The notes beneath the pieces are model-generated. The model was given only the letters and a program-made list of their open reading frames with translations, was not told the origin of the DNA and made no database searches. Positions 32,848-42,554 of a stretch of DNA of 64,000 bases are shown here, piece by piece; position 1 is the stretch's first letter; each line of letters begins with the position of its first letter. Made by a program: the position numbers and the translations under genes. This DNA is from Halobellus litoreus (GTDB taxonomy: Archaea; Halobacteriota; Halobacteria; Halobacteriales; Haloferacaceae): contig NZ_JANHAW010000001.1 in assembly GCF_024464595.1 (NCBI RefSeq), positions 947,083 through 1,011,082 on the forward strand. Reading direction: 5' to 3'.

Positions 32848-33170
32848 GCCAGGAAATCGCCGTCGTCGGCAGTTCGGACTTCACGACCGGGTTCCGCCTC
32901 GCGGGCGTCCGGAAGTTCGAGACCGTGCCCGACGAGGAGAAGGACGAACAACTCGACGAGGCCGTCACCGAGGTGCTCGAAGACGAGGACGTCGGCATCG
33001 TGGTGATGCACGACGACGACCTCGATCACCTCTCCCGGTCGGTCCGCGAGGCCGTCGAGACCAGCATCGAGCCGACGCTGGTCACCCTCGGCGGCGGCGC
33101 GGGCGCGGGCGGTCTCCGCGACCAAATCAAACGAGCCATCGGAATCGACCTGATGGAGGAGGACAACTAA
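32844..33170 (+). CDS. atpF: A-type ATP synthase subunit F
   Basis: A 108-residue central-stalk subunit with the CheY-like pattern: EIAVVGSSDFTTGFRLAGVR, then DVGIVVMHDDDL and PTLVTLGGGAGAG. It binds subunit D at the rotor. The ATG overlaps the atpC stop; atpA starts 3 bases later. Confidence 0.95.
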   Translation: MSQEIAVVGSSDFTTGFRLAGVRKFETVPDEEKDEQLDEAVTEVLEDEDVGIVVMHDDDLDHLSRSVREAVETSIEPTLVTLGGGAGAGGLRDQIKRAIGIDLMEEDN

Positions 33171-33173
33171 CAT

Positions 33174-34943
33174 ATGAGTCAGACAGCACAGACCGTCCGC
33201 GAGGACGGTATCATCGCGAGCGTGAGTGGTCCCGTCGTGGTCGCCCGCGATCTCGACGCCCGAATGAACGACGTCGTCTACGTGGGCGACGAGGGTCTGA
33301 TGGGCGAAGTCATCGAGATCGAAGGCGATACGACGACGATTCAAGTGTACGAAGAGACCTCGGGGATCGGCCCGGGCGAGCCCGTCGAGAACACGGGCGA
33401 ACCCCTGAGCGTCGACCTCGGTCCGGGGTTGCTGGACACCATCTACGACGGCGTCCAGCGCCCGCTGGACGTTCTCGAGGACAAGATGGGGAGCCCCTAC
33501 CTCGACCGCGGCGTCGACGCGCCGGGGATCGAACTCGACACCAAGTGGGAGTTCGAGCCGGAAGTCGAGGAGGGCGACGAGGTCGGCCGCGGCGACGTCG
33601 TCGGCGTCGTCGAGGAGACGATCACCATCGACCACAAGGTCATGGTCCCGCCGGACGCCCTCGAGGAGGGCGAGACCGCGGAGGTCGTCGACGTCAAGTC
33701 CGGCTCGTTCACCGTCGAGGAGACGGTGGCCGAACTCGACACCGGCGTCGAGATCCAGATGCGACAGGAGTGGCCGGTCCGTGAGGCCCGACCCACCGTC
33801 GAGAAGAAGACCCCGCGGACGCCGCTCGTCTCCGGGCAGCGGATCCTCGACGGCCTGTTCCCGATCGCGAAGGGCGGGACGGCCGCGATTCCGGGGCCGT
33901 TCGGCTCCGGGAAGACGGTTACCCAGCACCAGCTCGCGAAGTACGCCGACGCCGACATCATCATCTACGTCGGCTGCGGCGAGCGCGGCAACGAGATGAC
34001 CGAGGTCATCGACGACTTCCCGGAGCTGGAGGACCCCGCGACCGGGAACCCGCTGATGGCCCGGACGTCGCTCATCGCGAACACATCGAATATGCCCGTC
34101 GCCGCGCGCGAGTCGTGCGTCTACACGGGGATCACCATCGCGGAGTTCTACCGCGACATGGGCTACGACGTCGCGCTGATGGCCGACTCCACCTCGCGGT
34201 GGGCCGAGGCGATGCGCGAGATCTCCTCCCGACTGGAGGAGATGCCCGGCGAGGAAGGCTACCCCGCCTACCTCGCCGCGCGGCTCTCGCAGTTCTACGA
34301 GCGCGCCGGTTACTTCGAGAACGTCAACGGCACCGAGGGCTCTGTCTCCGCGATCGGTGCAGTGTCGCCGCCCGGCGGCGACTTCTCGGAGCCGGTCACC
34401 CAGAACACGCTTCGCATCGTGAAGACGTTCTGGGCGCTCGACGCCGACCTCGCGGAGCGCCGGCACTTCCCCTCGATCAACTGGAACGAGTCGTACTCCC
34501 TGTACAAGGATCAGCTCGATCCGTGGTTCCAGGAGGAGGTCGCCGACGACTGGCCCGAAAAGCGCCAGTGGGCCGTCGACGTCCTCGACGAGGAGACAGA
34601 GTTACAGGAGATCGTTCAGCTCGTCGGCAAGGACGCGCTGCCCGAGGATCAGCAGCTGACCCTCGAAGTGGCGCGCTACCTGCGCGAGGCGTACCTCCAG
34701 CAGAACGCGTTCCACCCGGTCGACACCTACTGTCCGCCGGAGAAGACGTACCTGATGCTGACGACGATCGAGACGTTCAACGACGAGGCCTTCGACGCGC
34801 TCGAAGCCGGCGTCCCGATCGAGGAGATCATCGACATCGACTCCGCGCCGAAGATCAACCGGATCGGCGTGCAGGAGGACTACGAGGAGTACGTCGACGA
34901 ACTCAAATCGGAGATCGCAGACGAACTCCGGAGTCTCTACTAA
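33174..34943 (+). CDS. atpA: A-type ATP synthase catalytic subunit A
   Basis: The 589-residue nucleotide-hydrolysing/synthesising subunit. N-terminal barrel [17 protein letters not shown], the A-type non-homologous insert (about 95-200), Walker [12 protein letters not shown] (about 241-251) and [40 protein letters not shown] and [19 protein letters not shown] are further family blocks. The size is normal with no intein. AtpB follows after one base. Cytoplasmic head piece, three copies per enzyme. Confidence 0.97.
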   Translation: MSQTAQTVREDGIIASVSGPVVVARDLDARMNDVVYVGDEGLMGEVIEIEGDTTTIQVYEETSGIGPGEPVENTGEPLSVDLGPGLLDTIYDGVQRPLDVLEDKMGSPYLDRGVDAPGIELDTKWEFEPEVEEGDEVGRGDVVGVVEETITIDHKVMVPPDALEEGETAEVVDVKSGSFTVEETVAELDTGVEIQMRQEWPVREARPTVEKKTPRTPLVSGQRILDGLFPIAKGGTAAIPGPFGSGKTVTQHQLAKYADADIIIYVGCGERGNEMTEVIDDFPELEDPATGNPLMARTSLIANTSNMPVAARESCVYTGITIAEFYRDMGYDVALMADSTSRWAEAMREISSRLEEMPGEEGYPAYLAARLSQFYERAGYFENVNGTEGSVSAIGAVSPPGGDFSEPVTQNTLRIVKTFWALDADLAERRHFPSINWNESYSLYKDQLDPWFQEEVADDWPEKRQWAVDVLDEETELQEIVQLVGKDALPEDQQLTLEVARYLREAYLQQNAFHPVDTYCPPEKTYLMLTTIETFNDEAFDALEAGVPIEEIIDIDSAPKINRIGVQEDYEEYVDELKSEIADELRSLY

Positions 34944-34944
34944 C

Positions 34945-36378
34945 ATGAAAGAGTACCAAACCATCACCGAGATCAGCGGTCCGCTGGTGTTCGCCGAGGT
35001 CGACGAGGCCATCGGCTACGACGAAATCGTCGAGATCGAGACGGCACAGGGCGAGACGCTGCGCGGCCAGGTGCTCGAATCCTCGGAGGGCGTCGTCGCC
35101 ATCCAGGTGTTCGAGGGCACCAGCGGCATCGACAAGAACGCATCAGTCCGTTTCCTCGGCGAGACGATGAAGATGCCCGTCACCGAGGATCTGCTCGGGC
35201 GGGTGCTCGACGGCTCCGGCCGCCCGATCGACGGCGGCCCGGACATCGTCCCCGAGGAGCGACAGGACATCGTCGGCGCGGCGATCAACCCCTACTCCCG
35301 GGAGTACCCCGAGGAGTTCATCGAGACCGGGGTATCGGCCATCGACGGGATGAACACGCTCGTCCGCGGCCAGAAGCTCCCGATCTTCTCGAGTTCGGGA
35401 CAGCCGCACAGCGAACTGGCGATGCAGATCGCCCGGCAGGCGTCCGTTCCGGAAGAGGAAGAGGGCGAGGGCGACGAAGGCTCCGAGTTCGCCGTCATCT
35501 TCGGCGCGATGGGAATCACCGCCGAGGAGGCGAACGAGTTTATGCAGGACTTCGAGCGCACCGGCGCGCTTGAACGCTCCGTCGTCTTCATGAACCTCGC
35601 GGACGACCCCGCCGTCGAGCGGACGGTCACGCCGCGGATGGTGCTGACGACCGCCGAGTACCTCGCCTTCGAGAAGGACTACCACGTCCTCGTCATCCTG
35701 ACGGACATGACCAACTACTGCGAGGCGCTCCGCGAGATCGGTGCCGCCCGCGAGGAGGTCCCGGGACGACGTGGGTACCCCGGATACATGTACACCGACC
35801 TGGCGCAGCTCTACGAGCGCGCCGGCCGGATCGAGGGCCGCGAGGGGTCGGTCACGCAGATTCCGATCCTCACGATGCCCGGCGACGACGACACGCATCC
35901 GATTCCGGACCTGACCGGGTACATCACGGAGGGGCAGATCTACGTCGACCCCGACCTCAACAGTCAGGGGCTGCAGCCCCCGGTGAACGTCCTTCCCAGC
36001 CTCTCACGGCTGATGGACGACGGTATCGGTGAGGGCCTCACCCGCGAGGACCACGCCGACGTCTCCGACCAGATGTACGCGGCGTACGCGGAGGGCGAAG
36101 ACCTGCGTGACCTCGTGAACATCGTCGGTCGCGAGGCGCTGTCGGAGCGCGACAACAAGTATCTCGACTTCGCCGACCGGTTCGAGGAGGAGTTCATCGA
36201 CCAGGGCTTCGACACGAACCGAGGGTTGGAGGAGACCCTCGACATCGGCTGGGACCTCCTCTCGATGCTGCCGACGGAGGAGCTCAACCGCGTCGACGAA
36301 GAGTTCATCGAGAAGTACTACCGCGAGGACGTCTCCGCCGACGCCGACGAGACCGAGACGGAAGCGACGGCCGACTGA
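34945..36378 (+). CDS. atpB: A-type ATP synthase regulatory subunit B
   Basis: The 477-residue non-catalytic head subunit. N-terminal [50 protein letters not shown] in place of a true P-loop, [30 protein letters not shown], and [20 protein letters not shown]. The C-terminal tail is acidic. In haloarchaea atpD usually follows; here it is 5.06 kb away, behind the rhodopsin cassette. A 262-base gap without gene (36379-36640) follows atpB. Confidence 0.97.
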   Translation: MKEYQTITEISGPLVFAEVDEAIGYDEIVEIETAQGETLRGQVLESSEGVVAIQVFEGTSGIDKNASVRFLGETMKMPVTEDLLGRVLDGSGRPIDGGPDIVPEERQDIVGAAINPYSREYPEEFIETGVSAIDGMNTLVRGQKLPIFSSSGQPHSELAMQIARQASVPEEEEGEGDEGSEFAVIFGAMGITAEEANEFMQDFERTGALERSVVFMNLADDPAVERTVTPRMVLTTAEYLAFEKDYHVLVILTDMTNYCEALREIGAAREEVPGRRGYPGYMYTDLAQLYERAGRIEGREGSVTQIPILTMPGDDDTHPIPDLTGYITEGQIYVDPDLNSQGLQPPVNVLPSLSRLMDDGIGEGLTREDHADVSDQMYAAYAEGEDLRDLVNIVGREALSERDNKYLDFADRFEEEFIDQGFDTNRGLEETLDIGWDLLSMLPTEELNRVDEEFIEKYYREDVSADADETETEATAD

Positions 36379-36640
36379 ACGGCCGATTCGACGGCGACTT
36401 TTTCGGAATCGAACGCGCAGCGTCGCGTGACTCCCGTACGCGGCCGGCTCGGTGTGAACGGTCCCCACGCGGGAACGTCACTCCGGATTGAGAGTGCTCG
36501 TCTTCGGCCGGGTCGAGGTTCCGGCGCGGGCCTCGCCGCGCTCCCCGGCACCGCCGGGTGACGGCGAAATCTAGCAACTGTCCCGAGGATCTCCTGACAG
36601 CGGCCACACGTGTTTTGGTTCTTCGGCCGCTTGTGTACGT

Positions 36641-38389
36641 ATGGCACGGGGGGAAGACCCGGCTGTCCGAGCGGGGCCGGTGACGACGCGGGAGAAGCGA
36701 GACGGCGCCGAAACCGCGGGTTCGGCGAGCGCCGACGGCGTCGACGAGTCGCTGAAGACGCGCACAATGGACGAAGCGCCGGTGGGAATCACCATCGCGG
36801 ACGCCACGAAGCCGGACATGCCGCTGATCTACGCGAACGCCGCCTTCGAGCGAATCACCGGGTATCCGGCGGCGTACGCGGTCGGCCGGAACTGTCGATT
36901 CCTCCAGGGCGAAGCCACCCGCGAGAAACCCGTCAGGAAGATGCGCACCGCTATCGAGGAGGGAACGGCCACGACCGTCGAGGTCCGGAACTACCGTCGG
37001 AGCGGCGAGGTGTTCTGGAACGAGGTGACGCTCGCGCCGTTGCAGGACGAATCCGGCGGCGTCGCCTACTACGTCGGCTTCCAGCAGGACGTCACGCGTC
37101 GCAAGCGGGCCGAGCGGGCGGCCTCGGAGCGGGCGTCGCGGATCGAGCGGGAACGGATCGCCCAAGAGCGGTTGCTCGACCGACTCGACGGCGTCGTCGC
37201 CGACGTCACCGAGGCCGTAACGAGCGCCTCGTCGCGGCCGGCGCTCGAACGCGGGGTGGTTCGGAGCATAGCGGACACGTTCGTCGGCGCGTGGATCGGT
37301 CGGTACGACCCCGCCGCCGAGACGGTCGTCCCGCAGGTCGCCGAAGGGGTGCCGACGCGGCCGGGCGAGGACCGTCAGCCCCTCGTTGGAGCGGCTATCG
37401 AGCGCGACCCCGCTGACGAAGGGAAGCCAGACGAACCGGGCGACGGCCAGACCGTCGAGCGGGGAGTCGGTATGCGAGCCGTCGAGACGGCGGTCACCGA
37501 AGCGCTCGAGGATCGATACGTCCACATCGAACCGATCGAGTCCGACGCGTCGACGGCGTCGACGGCGGTCGCTGGGGTGCCGTTACACCGTGGCGAAGCC
37601 ACGTACGGAGCGATTGCCGTGTACGTTCGGAACGCGGAGTTCCACAGCCACGAGCGCGCCGTGCTCACGGCTCTCGGACGGACGGTCGCGGTCGGTATCA
37701 ACGCCATCGAGAGCCAGCGGACCTTACAGGGCGAGGAGATCGTCGAATTCCGGTTCACGCTCGGGGCGCATCCGTTGGTGGAACTGGCCGCGGCACTGGG
37801 AGGTCGGCTCCAGTTCGTCGGGAGCGTCGGCGACCGCCAAGAACCGTCGTTCCTGTTCGAGGTCCGTGACGCCGCCGATCTCGATGCGGACGTGATCGGC
37901 GAAACCGCGGACACGACGGACGTGACTGTCCACGGTGTCTTCGCTGACGAAACGGCCGCGCCGGTCATCGAGCTCTCTATCGGCGACGGGTCGCTACGCG
38001 ATCTGCTGCGGGACCACAGCGGGGAGCTACGCGAGTGGCAGATCGACGCGGAGGCCGCGCACGTGACCGTCGAAGTCAGACGCGAGGCGCTCGCACAGTC
38101 GCTGGCCGACGCAGCGATGAATCGATTCGAAAACGCCGAACTCGCCGGCTACAGGCGGTGTGAGCGACGTAACGAGACCCGCCGGGAGTTCGTCGCCGAA
38201 CTGGAGTCGAAACTGACAGAACGGCAGCTAGCGGCGCTGAACCGTGCGCACACGGCGGGGTACTTCGAATGGCCCCACGAGACGGACGGCGAGGAAATCG
38301 CCGAGTCGATGGGCGTCTGCCGGTCGACGTTCCACCAACACCTCCGTGCGGCCCAGCGGAAACTCGCGGCGGCGGTGCTCGATCGCTAG
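36641..38389 (+). CDS. bat: Bacterio-opsin activator Bat with LOV-type PAS domain
   Basis: A 582-residue regulator. Residues about 43-155 form a PAS domain with LOV features: GRNCRFLQGE (Cys85), NYRRSGEVFWNEV (Asn117, Asn127) and GFQQDVT (Gln148), matching the flavin-binding and adduct-forming pattern. A helical linker (about 155-190), a GAF-like domain (about 195-360), a Bat-specific beta-rich domain (375-500) and a C-terminal helix-turn-helix of the HTH_10 type follow. The HTH includes LTERQLAALNRAHTAGYFEW and GEEIAESMGVCRSTFHQHLR. It should activate bop through the upstream element at 38420. Start chosen as the first ATG after the gap; an internal GTG at 36678 is possible. Confidence 0.92.
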   Translation: MARGEDPAVRAGPVTTREKRDGAETAGSASADGVDESLKTRTMDEAPVGITIADATKPDMPLIYANAAFERITGYPAAYAVGRNCRFLQGEATREKPVRKMRTAIEEGTATTVEVRNYRRSGEVFWNEVTLAPLQDESGGVAYYVGFQQDVTRRKRAERAASERASRIERERIAQERLLDRLDGVVADVTEAVTSASSRPALERGVVRSIADTFVGAWIGRYDPAAETVVPQVAEGVPTRPGEDRQPLVGAAIERDPADEGKPDEPGDGQTVERGVGMRAVETAVTEALEDRYVHIEPIESDASTASTAVAGVPLHRGEATYGAIAVYVRNAEFHSHERAVLTALGRTVAVGINAIESQRTLQGEEIVEFRFTLGAHPLVELAAALGGRLQFVGSVGDRQEPSFLFEVRDAADLDADVIGETADTTDVTVHGVFADETAAPVIELSIGDGSLRDLLRDHSGELREWQIDAEAAHVTVEVRREALAQSLADAAMNRFENAELAGYRRCERRNETRREFVAELESKLTERQLAALNRAHTAGYFEWPHETDGEEIAESMGVCRSTFHQHLRAAQRKLAAAVLDR

Positions 38390-38419
38390 GCGGAGCGGAA
38401 TCGCAAGACCGAGTCGCGA

Positions 38420-38449
38420 GCCTAACTAGTTGTGTACGTTGCTTACTAC
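38420..38449 (+). promoter_or_regulatory. bop promoter: Bat-type activator site and TATA-like box
   Basis: CCTAACTAGTTGTG (38421-38434) matches the Halobacterium bop upstream activating sequence ACC-CN-ACTAG-TT as I remember it. A TATA-like TTACTA lies at 38443-38448. Both fall at the positions expected if transcription starts a few bases before the ATG at 38477, as for Halobacterium bop. Confidence 0.75.
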
Positions 38450-38476
38450 GATTCCTTTCGTACTCTCTACCGTACT

Positions 38477-39223
38477 ATGCCACAACCTGGTAGCGAAGGA
38501 ATATGGCTCTGGATCGGCACGCTCGGAATGTTCCTGGGGATGCTGTACTTCATCGCCCGGGGCTGGGGCGAAACGAACAGACGCCGACAGGAGTTCTACA
38601 TCGTCACGATATTCATCACCGCCATCGCGTTCGTCAACTATCTCGCGATGGCGCTCGGATTCGGGCTGACAATTATCCAGGTCGGTGGCGAGGAGCTACC
38701 GATCTACTGGGCCAGGTACACGGACTGGTTCTTCACGACGCCGCTTCTGCTCATCGACCTCGGCCTCCTCGTCGGGGCGAACCGAAACGAACTGTCGTCG
38801 CTGGTCGGCCTGGATATGCTGATGATCGGGACGGGCGCGGTTGCCACGCTCTCGGCCGGTCCCGGCGCACTCACGGAAGGCGCGCGACGGCTGGTCTGGT
38901 GGGGCGTCTCGACCGGCTTCCTGCTCGTCCTGCTGTATATGCTGTACGGCTCCCTCGACGAGAAAGCGAAGGAGCTGTCCGGCTCTGCCGCCTCGACGTT
39001 CAGTACGCTCCGGACGCTGATCGTCGTCGTCTGGCTGATCTACCCCGTCTGGTGGATCGTCGGCACAGAGGGGCTACAGCTGCTCCCGCTGTACGTCGAG
39101 ACGGCCGGATTTATGGTGCTGGACCTGGTTGCCAAGGTCGGATTCGGTATCATCCTGCTGTCGAGCCGCGAAGTGCTCGACGCAGCCGGATCGGTGAGCC
39201 CCGATCCCGAACCGGCCGACTGA
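38477..39223 (+). CDS. bop: Bacteriorhodopsin, light-driven proton pump
   Basis: A 248-residue seven-helix retinal protein. Using Halobacterium numbering in brackets: Asp83 (D85), Thr87 (T89), Asp94 (D96), Asp113 (D115), Glu198 (E194), Glu208 (E204), Asp216 (D212) and the retinal Lys220 (K216) are all present. The helix C block is [16 protein letters not shown]. These are the residues of a proton pump, not a chloride pump or sensory type. One change is Thr in place of Ala before D85 (RYTDW). The ATG at 38477 is chosen because an earlier ATG at 38432 would lie inside the activator site. It is preceded by bat and followed by retinal-synthesis genes. Confidence 0.97.
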   Translation: MPQPGSEGIWLWIGTLGMFLGMLYFIARGWGETNRRRQEFYIVTIFITAIAFVNYLAMALGFGLTIIQVGGEELPIYWARYTDWFFTTPLLLIDLGLLVGANRNELSSLVGLDMLMIGTGAVATLSAGPGALTEGARRLVWWGVSTGFLLVLLYMLYGSLDEKAKELSGSAASTFSTLRTLIVVVWLIYPVWWIVGTEGLQLLPLYVETAGFMVLDLVAKVGFGIILLSSREVLDAAGSVSPDPEPAD

Positions 39224-39390
39224 CGGGGATCGTCCACCCGGAACCGACCGACTGATCGGAACCGCCGCCCCATCGACCGGGACGCAACACTGTCTGGTGG
39301 GAACCGGCTCGGGTCGTCGGGGGCGACCGTCGCCGACCCGTCGTTTCCACGTCGGTCCCACGACCCGAGCCGAAGCCGCGGAGACCACCG

Positions 39391-40209
39391 ATGACAACGC
39401 AATTCACCTACCTACAATTTCACCTCGCGTTCCTGGTTCCCGCCGTGCTCTTTCTGGTTGCGACGGGCTTCGTGAGTCGGACGCGGATCACGGGGAGCCG
39501 GGAGGTGCTCGGAAGCGGCTGGCGGCACTACTGGGCGGGAGTCGTCATCATCACCGTCGTCGCGCTCGCGTACACGACGCCGTGGGACAACTACCTCATC
39601 GCCCGGGGGGTGTGGTGGTACGGCAACGGAACGACGCTTCTGACGCTGGGGCACGCGCCGATCGAAGAGTACCTGTTCATCCTCGTCCAGCCCTGGATCA
39701 CGGCGCTGTGGCTGTCGCATCTCGACTTCAGGACGGCGTGGCCCCGGTCTTCGAGACCGGTCGCGTGGCGGGCGGGGGCCCTGCTGGTCGCGGCGGCGGT
39801 CGGGGTCGGCGGATGGCAGCTGCTCGGGGTCGACGAGGGCTTCTACCTCGGCGCGATCCTCGCGTGGGCCGCCCCGGTGCTGGCGCTGCAGTGGGCCGTG
39901 GGCGCACCGCAGCTCTGGGCGCGCCGCAAGACGGTCGCGCTCGGAACGCTGCTCCCGACGCTGTACCTGTGTGTCGTGGATCGAATCGCGATCGAGTACG
40001 GGATCTGGGTGCTCTCCGGACAGTACACGACCGGGATCACCGTCGCGGGACTCCCGGTAGAGGAGGCGACGTTCTTCCTCGTGACGAACCTCTTCGTCGT
40101 TCAGGGGCTCGTCCTCTACCGGCTGGTGATGGCCCGCTGGGGCGGCGACGCGTCGACCGCCCGCGGGTCGGCGGATCACCCCGATCCGGCGGTCGAGCAC
40201 AGCGGGTAG
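39391..40209 (+). CDS. crtY: Lycopene beta-cyclase CrtY (fused CrtYc-CrtYd type)
   Basis: A 272-residue membrane enzyme converting lycopene to beta-carotene. It has two repeated halves with catalytic motifs HAPIEEYLFILVQPW and GLPVEEATFFLVTNL, the PxEE pattern of the heterodimeric cyclase fused in archaea, and about seven helices. The 167-base gap from bop shows no activator-site copy, so it may be read through from bop or start on its own. blh follows after 4 bases. Confidence 0.93.
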   Translation: MTTQFTYLQFHLAFLVPAVLFLVATGFVSRTRITGSREVLGSGWRHYWAGVVIITVVALAYTTPWDNYLIARGVWWYGNGTTLLTLGHAPIEEYLFILVQPWITALWLSHLDFRTAWPRSSRPVAWRAGALLVAAAVGVGGWQLLGVDEGFYLGAILAWAAPVLALQWAVGAPQLWARRKTVALGTLLPTLYLCVVDRIAIEYGIWVLSGQYTTGITVAGLPVEEATFFLVTNLFVVQGLVLYRLVMARWGGDASTARGSADHPDPAVEHSG

Positions 40210-40213
40210 GTCG

Positions 40214-41398
40214 ATGAACGAACCGACAGGACACGAGGGCGATTCGACAGGCTACGAGGACAACTCGGCCGGCTACGAGGACGAACCGGCGGGATACGCA
40301 GCGGACGGGCCGACGTCGACGCGGCTCGTCGGGGCGCGGAGGGACCGCGGTACGTCCGTCGGTTCGGTGATGCGAGCGGTCGGCGTCCGCCCGGCTTGGC
40401 TGGTCGTCGGTGGGGTCGCTCTCGCCTGGGGCGTCGCGGCCGCGTTCACGGCGTCCCCGACGCTGCCGACGTGGCTCCGCTACGGACCGCTGGCGGTGAG
40501 TCTCGCGCTCTTCGGGCTCCCGCACGGTGCGGTCGACCACCTGGCCCCGGCGCGAGCTGCCGGCCACCGCCCCACGGTGACGTGGCTCCTCGCGGTCGGG
40601 GTGCTGTATCTCGTCCTCGGGAGCGCGTACGGGTTCCTGTGGTGGCTCCTCCCGGTCGCGTCGGCCGCGCTGTTCGTGGCACTGACCTGGTTCCACTGGG
40701 GACAGGGCGACGTCTACGCGCTCGACGCGCTCGGCGCGCGCCACCTCGACGGTCGCGGCGTCCGGGTCGGGACGTTACTGGTCCGCGGTGGGCTCCCGAT
40801 GCTGGTGCCGCTCCTCGGCCATCCCAAGGAGTACCGGGCCGTCGTCGGCGCGTGGGTGGCGCTGTTCGGCTCCGAGTTCGACGCCGCGTGGATCGCGTCA
40901 CCGACGGTCCGGATTGCGCTCGGCGGCGGGTTCGCGCTGCTTACGATCGGAACGCTGCTCGCGGGACGACGACGCGACGGCGGCCGCGTCTGGCTGCTCG
41001 ACGCCGGCGAGACGGTCCTGCTGTGGGGGTACTTCCTCCTCGTGCCGCCGCTTTTCGCTATCGGCGTGTACTTCTGCGTGTGGCACTCGCTGCGGCACAT
41101 CGCCAGGCTGATCGCGGTCGATCCGGCGTCGAGGGCGGCATTCCGCGAACGCGGCACCGTCCCGGCGCTGTTGCGGACGGGACGCGACGCGCTCCCGTTG
41201 ACGGTCGTCTCCGTCTTGTTGCTCGTCGGCATCGCGGTCGTCGGGGACGTCGCGGTCGGGACGCAGGCGGACCTCCAGGCGGCCGCGGCGCTGTATCTGG
41301 TGTTCATTTCCGTGCTGACGCTACCGCACGTGGCGATCGTGACGTGGATGGACCGGGCGGAGAACGCCGGTCTCGCCCCGCTCGTGAGTAAACAGTAA
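40214..41398 (+). CDS. blh: Beta-carotene 15,15'-dioxygenase, Brp/Blh type
   Basis: Splits beta-carotene into two retinals for bacteriorhodopsin. The 394-residue membrane protein has the conserved histidine blocks FGLPHGAVDHL, WFHWGQGDVYALD, YFCVWHSLRHIARL and LTLPHVAIVTWMD, the iron ligands of the family. The N-terminal 40 residues are an unusual hydrophilic extension with repeated GYED-like units (GYEDNSAGYEDEPAGYA). The gene is coupled to crtY (4-base gap), and only 36 bases separate it from atpD. Confidence 0.93.
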   Translation: MNEPTGHEGDSTGYEDNSAGYEDEPAGYAADGPTSTRLVGARRDRGTSVGSVMRAVGVRPAWLVVGGVALAWGVAAAFTASPTLPTWLRYGPLAVSLALFGLPHGAVDHLAPARAAGHRPTVTWLLAVGVLYLVLGSAYGFLWWLLPVASAALFVALTWFHWGQGDVYALDALGARHLDGRGVRVGTLLVRGGLPMLVPLLGHPKEYRAVVGAWVALFGSEFDAAWIASPTVRIALGGGFALLTIGTLLAGRRRDGGRVWLLDAGETVLLWGYFLLVPPLFAIGVYFCVWHSLRHIARLIAVDPASRAAFRERGTVPALLRTGRDALPLTVVSVLLLVGIAVVGDVAVGTQADLQAAAALYLVFISVLTLPHVAIVTWMDRAENAGLAPLVSKQ

Positions 41399-41434
41399 AA
41401 GGTTAACAGGCTCGGTTCACTAGCCACCTACAAG

Positions 41435-42118
41435 ATGGCCAAAGACGTCAAACCGACCCGCAAGAACCTGATGGCGATCGAGGATCGCATCGAACTCTCC
41501 GAACGGGGTCACGACACGCTCGAACAGAAGCGCGACGGCCTCATTATGGAGTTTATGGACATTCTGGATCAGGCCCAGGACGTCCGCTCGGAGCTCGACG
41601 AGAACTACGAGACCGCCCAGCAGAAGATCAATATGGCGCGGGCGATGGAGGGCGACGTCGCCGTCCGCGGGGCCGCCGCGGCGCTCAAAGAGCACCCGGA
41701 GATCACCACCCAGTCGAAGAACATTATGGGCGTCGTGGTCCCGCAGATCGAGTCCTCGCGCGTCAAGAAGAGTCTCGATCAGCGCGGGTACGGGCTGCTC
41801 GGCTCCTCGGCGCGGATCGACGAGGCCGCCGACGCCTACGAGGAACTCCTCGAGACGATCATCCTCGCCGCGGAGGTCGAAACGGCGATGAAGAAGATGC
41901 TCAAGGAGATCGAGACGACCAAGCGGCGGGTCAACGCCCTGGAGTTCAAGCTGCTCCCCGAACTCAACGAGAACAAGGAGTACATCGAGCAGAAGCTCGA
42001 AGAGCAGGAACGCGAGGAGATCTTCCGCCTGAAGAAGATCAAGAACAAGAAAGAAAAAGAGGAGAAAGAGGAGAAGGAGGCCGCGGAAGCGGCGGCCGCC
42101 GCCCCCGCGGACGACTGA
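41435..42118 (+). CDS. atpD: A-type ATP synthase subunit D (central stalk), split from the operon
   Basis: A 227-residue coiled-coil rotor subunit. The N-terminus [40 protein letters not shown] in the first helix, and the C-terminal helix [20 protein letters not shown] with [20 protein letters not shown] are diagnostic for AtpD. A Lys/Glu- then Ala-rich tail ends the protein. It normally follows atpB; here it stands behind blh in the same direction. A possible TATA-like GTAAAAGG at about 41393-41401 could give it an own promoter, or it depends on read-through from the rhodopsin genes. Confidence 0.95.
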   Translation: MAKDVKPTRKNLMAIEDRIELSERGHDTLEQKRDGLIMEFMDILDQAQDVRSELDENYETAQQKINMARAMEGDVAVRGAAAALKEHPEITTQSKNIMGVVVPQIESSRVKKSLDQRGYGLLGSSARIDEAADAYEELLETIILAAEVETAMKKMLKEIETTKRRVNALEFKLLPELNENKEYIEQKLEEQEREEIFRLKKIKNKKEKEEKEEKEAAEAAAAAPADD

Positions 42119-42380
42119 TCGATCCCTCGAACGCCGTCAGGTCCCGAGTCGACATCTTCGGCCGATCTTCTCTCCGTCGCTGTCCGAACAGCGTCGGCGT
42201 CATCGGAATCCGTTCTCTCGTCGGCTCGACTGGTCCCCACGCGTCGGCCGGTGCGACGTCACAGGACTCACAGCATCGGCGGTTCGCGACGCCGCCCGAC
42301 GCGTCTTCGGTGACCGCTCCCACGCCGCCGTCAGATGATAAGTCTTAATTAGACTACCGGGCAACGAAGAAGTGGAGCAA

Positions 42381-42453
42381 GCCCGGGTGGTGTAGTGGCC
42401 CATCATACGACCCTGTCACGGTCGTGACGCGGGTTCAAATCCCGCCTCGGGCG
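42381..42453 (+). tRNA. tRNA-Asp (anticodon GTC), copy 1
   Basis: A 73-base cloverleaf: acceptor GCCCGGG/CTCGGGC, anticodon loop CTGTCAC with GTC, T-arm GCGGGTTCAAATCCCGC, discriminator G. No intron, CCA not encoded. TATA-like TTAATTAG lies about 30 bases upstream, in the 262-base gap after atpD that holds nothing else recognisable. Confidence 0.97.
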
Positions 42454-42475
42454 CTTGTGTTTTGCTCCGATGTGT

Positions 42476-42548
42476 GCCCGGGTGGTGTAGTGGCCCATCA
42501 TACGACCCTGTCACGGTCGTGACGCGGGTTCAAATCCCGCCTCGGGCG
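42476..42548 (+). tRNA. tRNA-Asp (anticodon GTC), copy 2
   Basis: Identical to the first copy over all 73 bases and separated from it by 22 bases, so the pair is probably one transcript. Identity indicates recent duplication or gene conversion. Confidence 0.97.
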
Positions 42549-42554
42549 CTTCTT

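Noticed and set aside
38432-38476. Earlier ATG for bop
   Set aside because: It falls within the activator site and upstream of the TATA-like box; the family protein starts at 38477.
42119-42380. Possible gene between atpD and tRNA-Asp
   Set aside because: Short frames only, without domain or good start. The stretch ends in a tRNA promoter.
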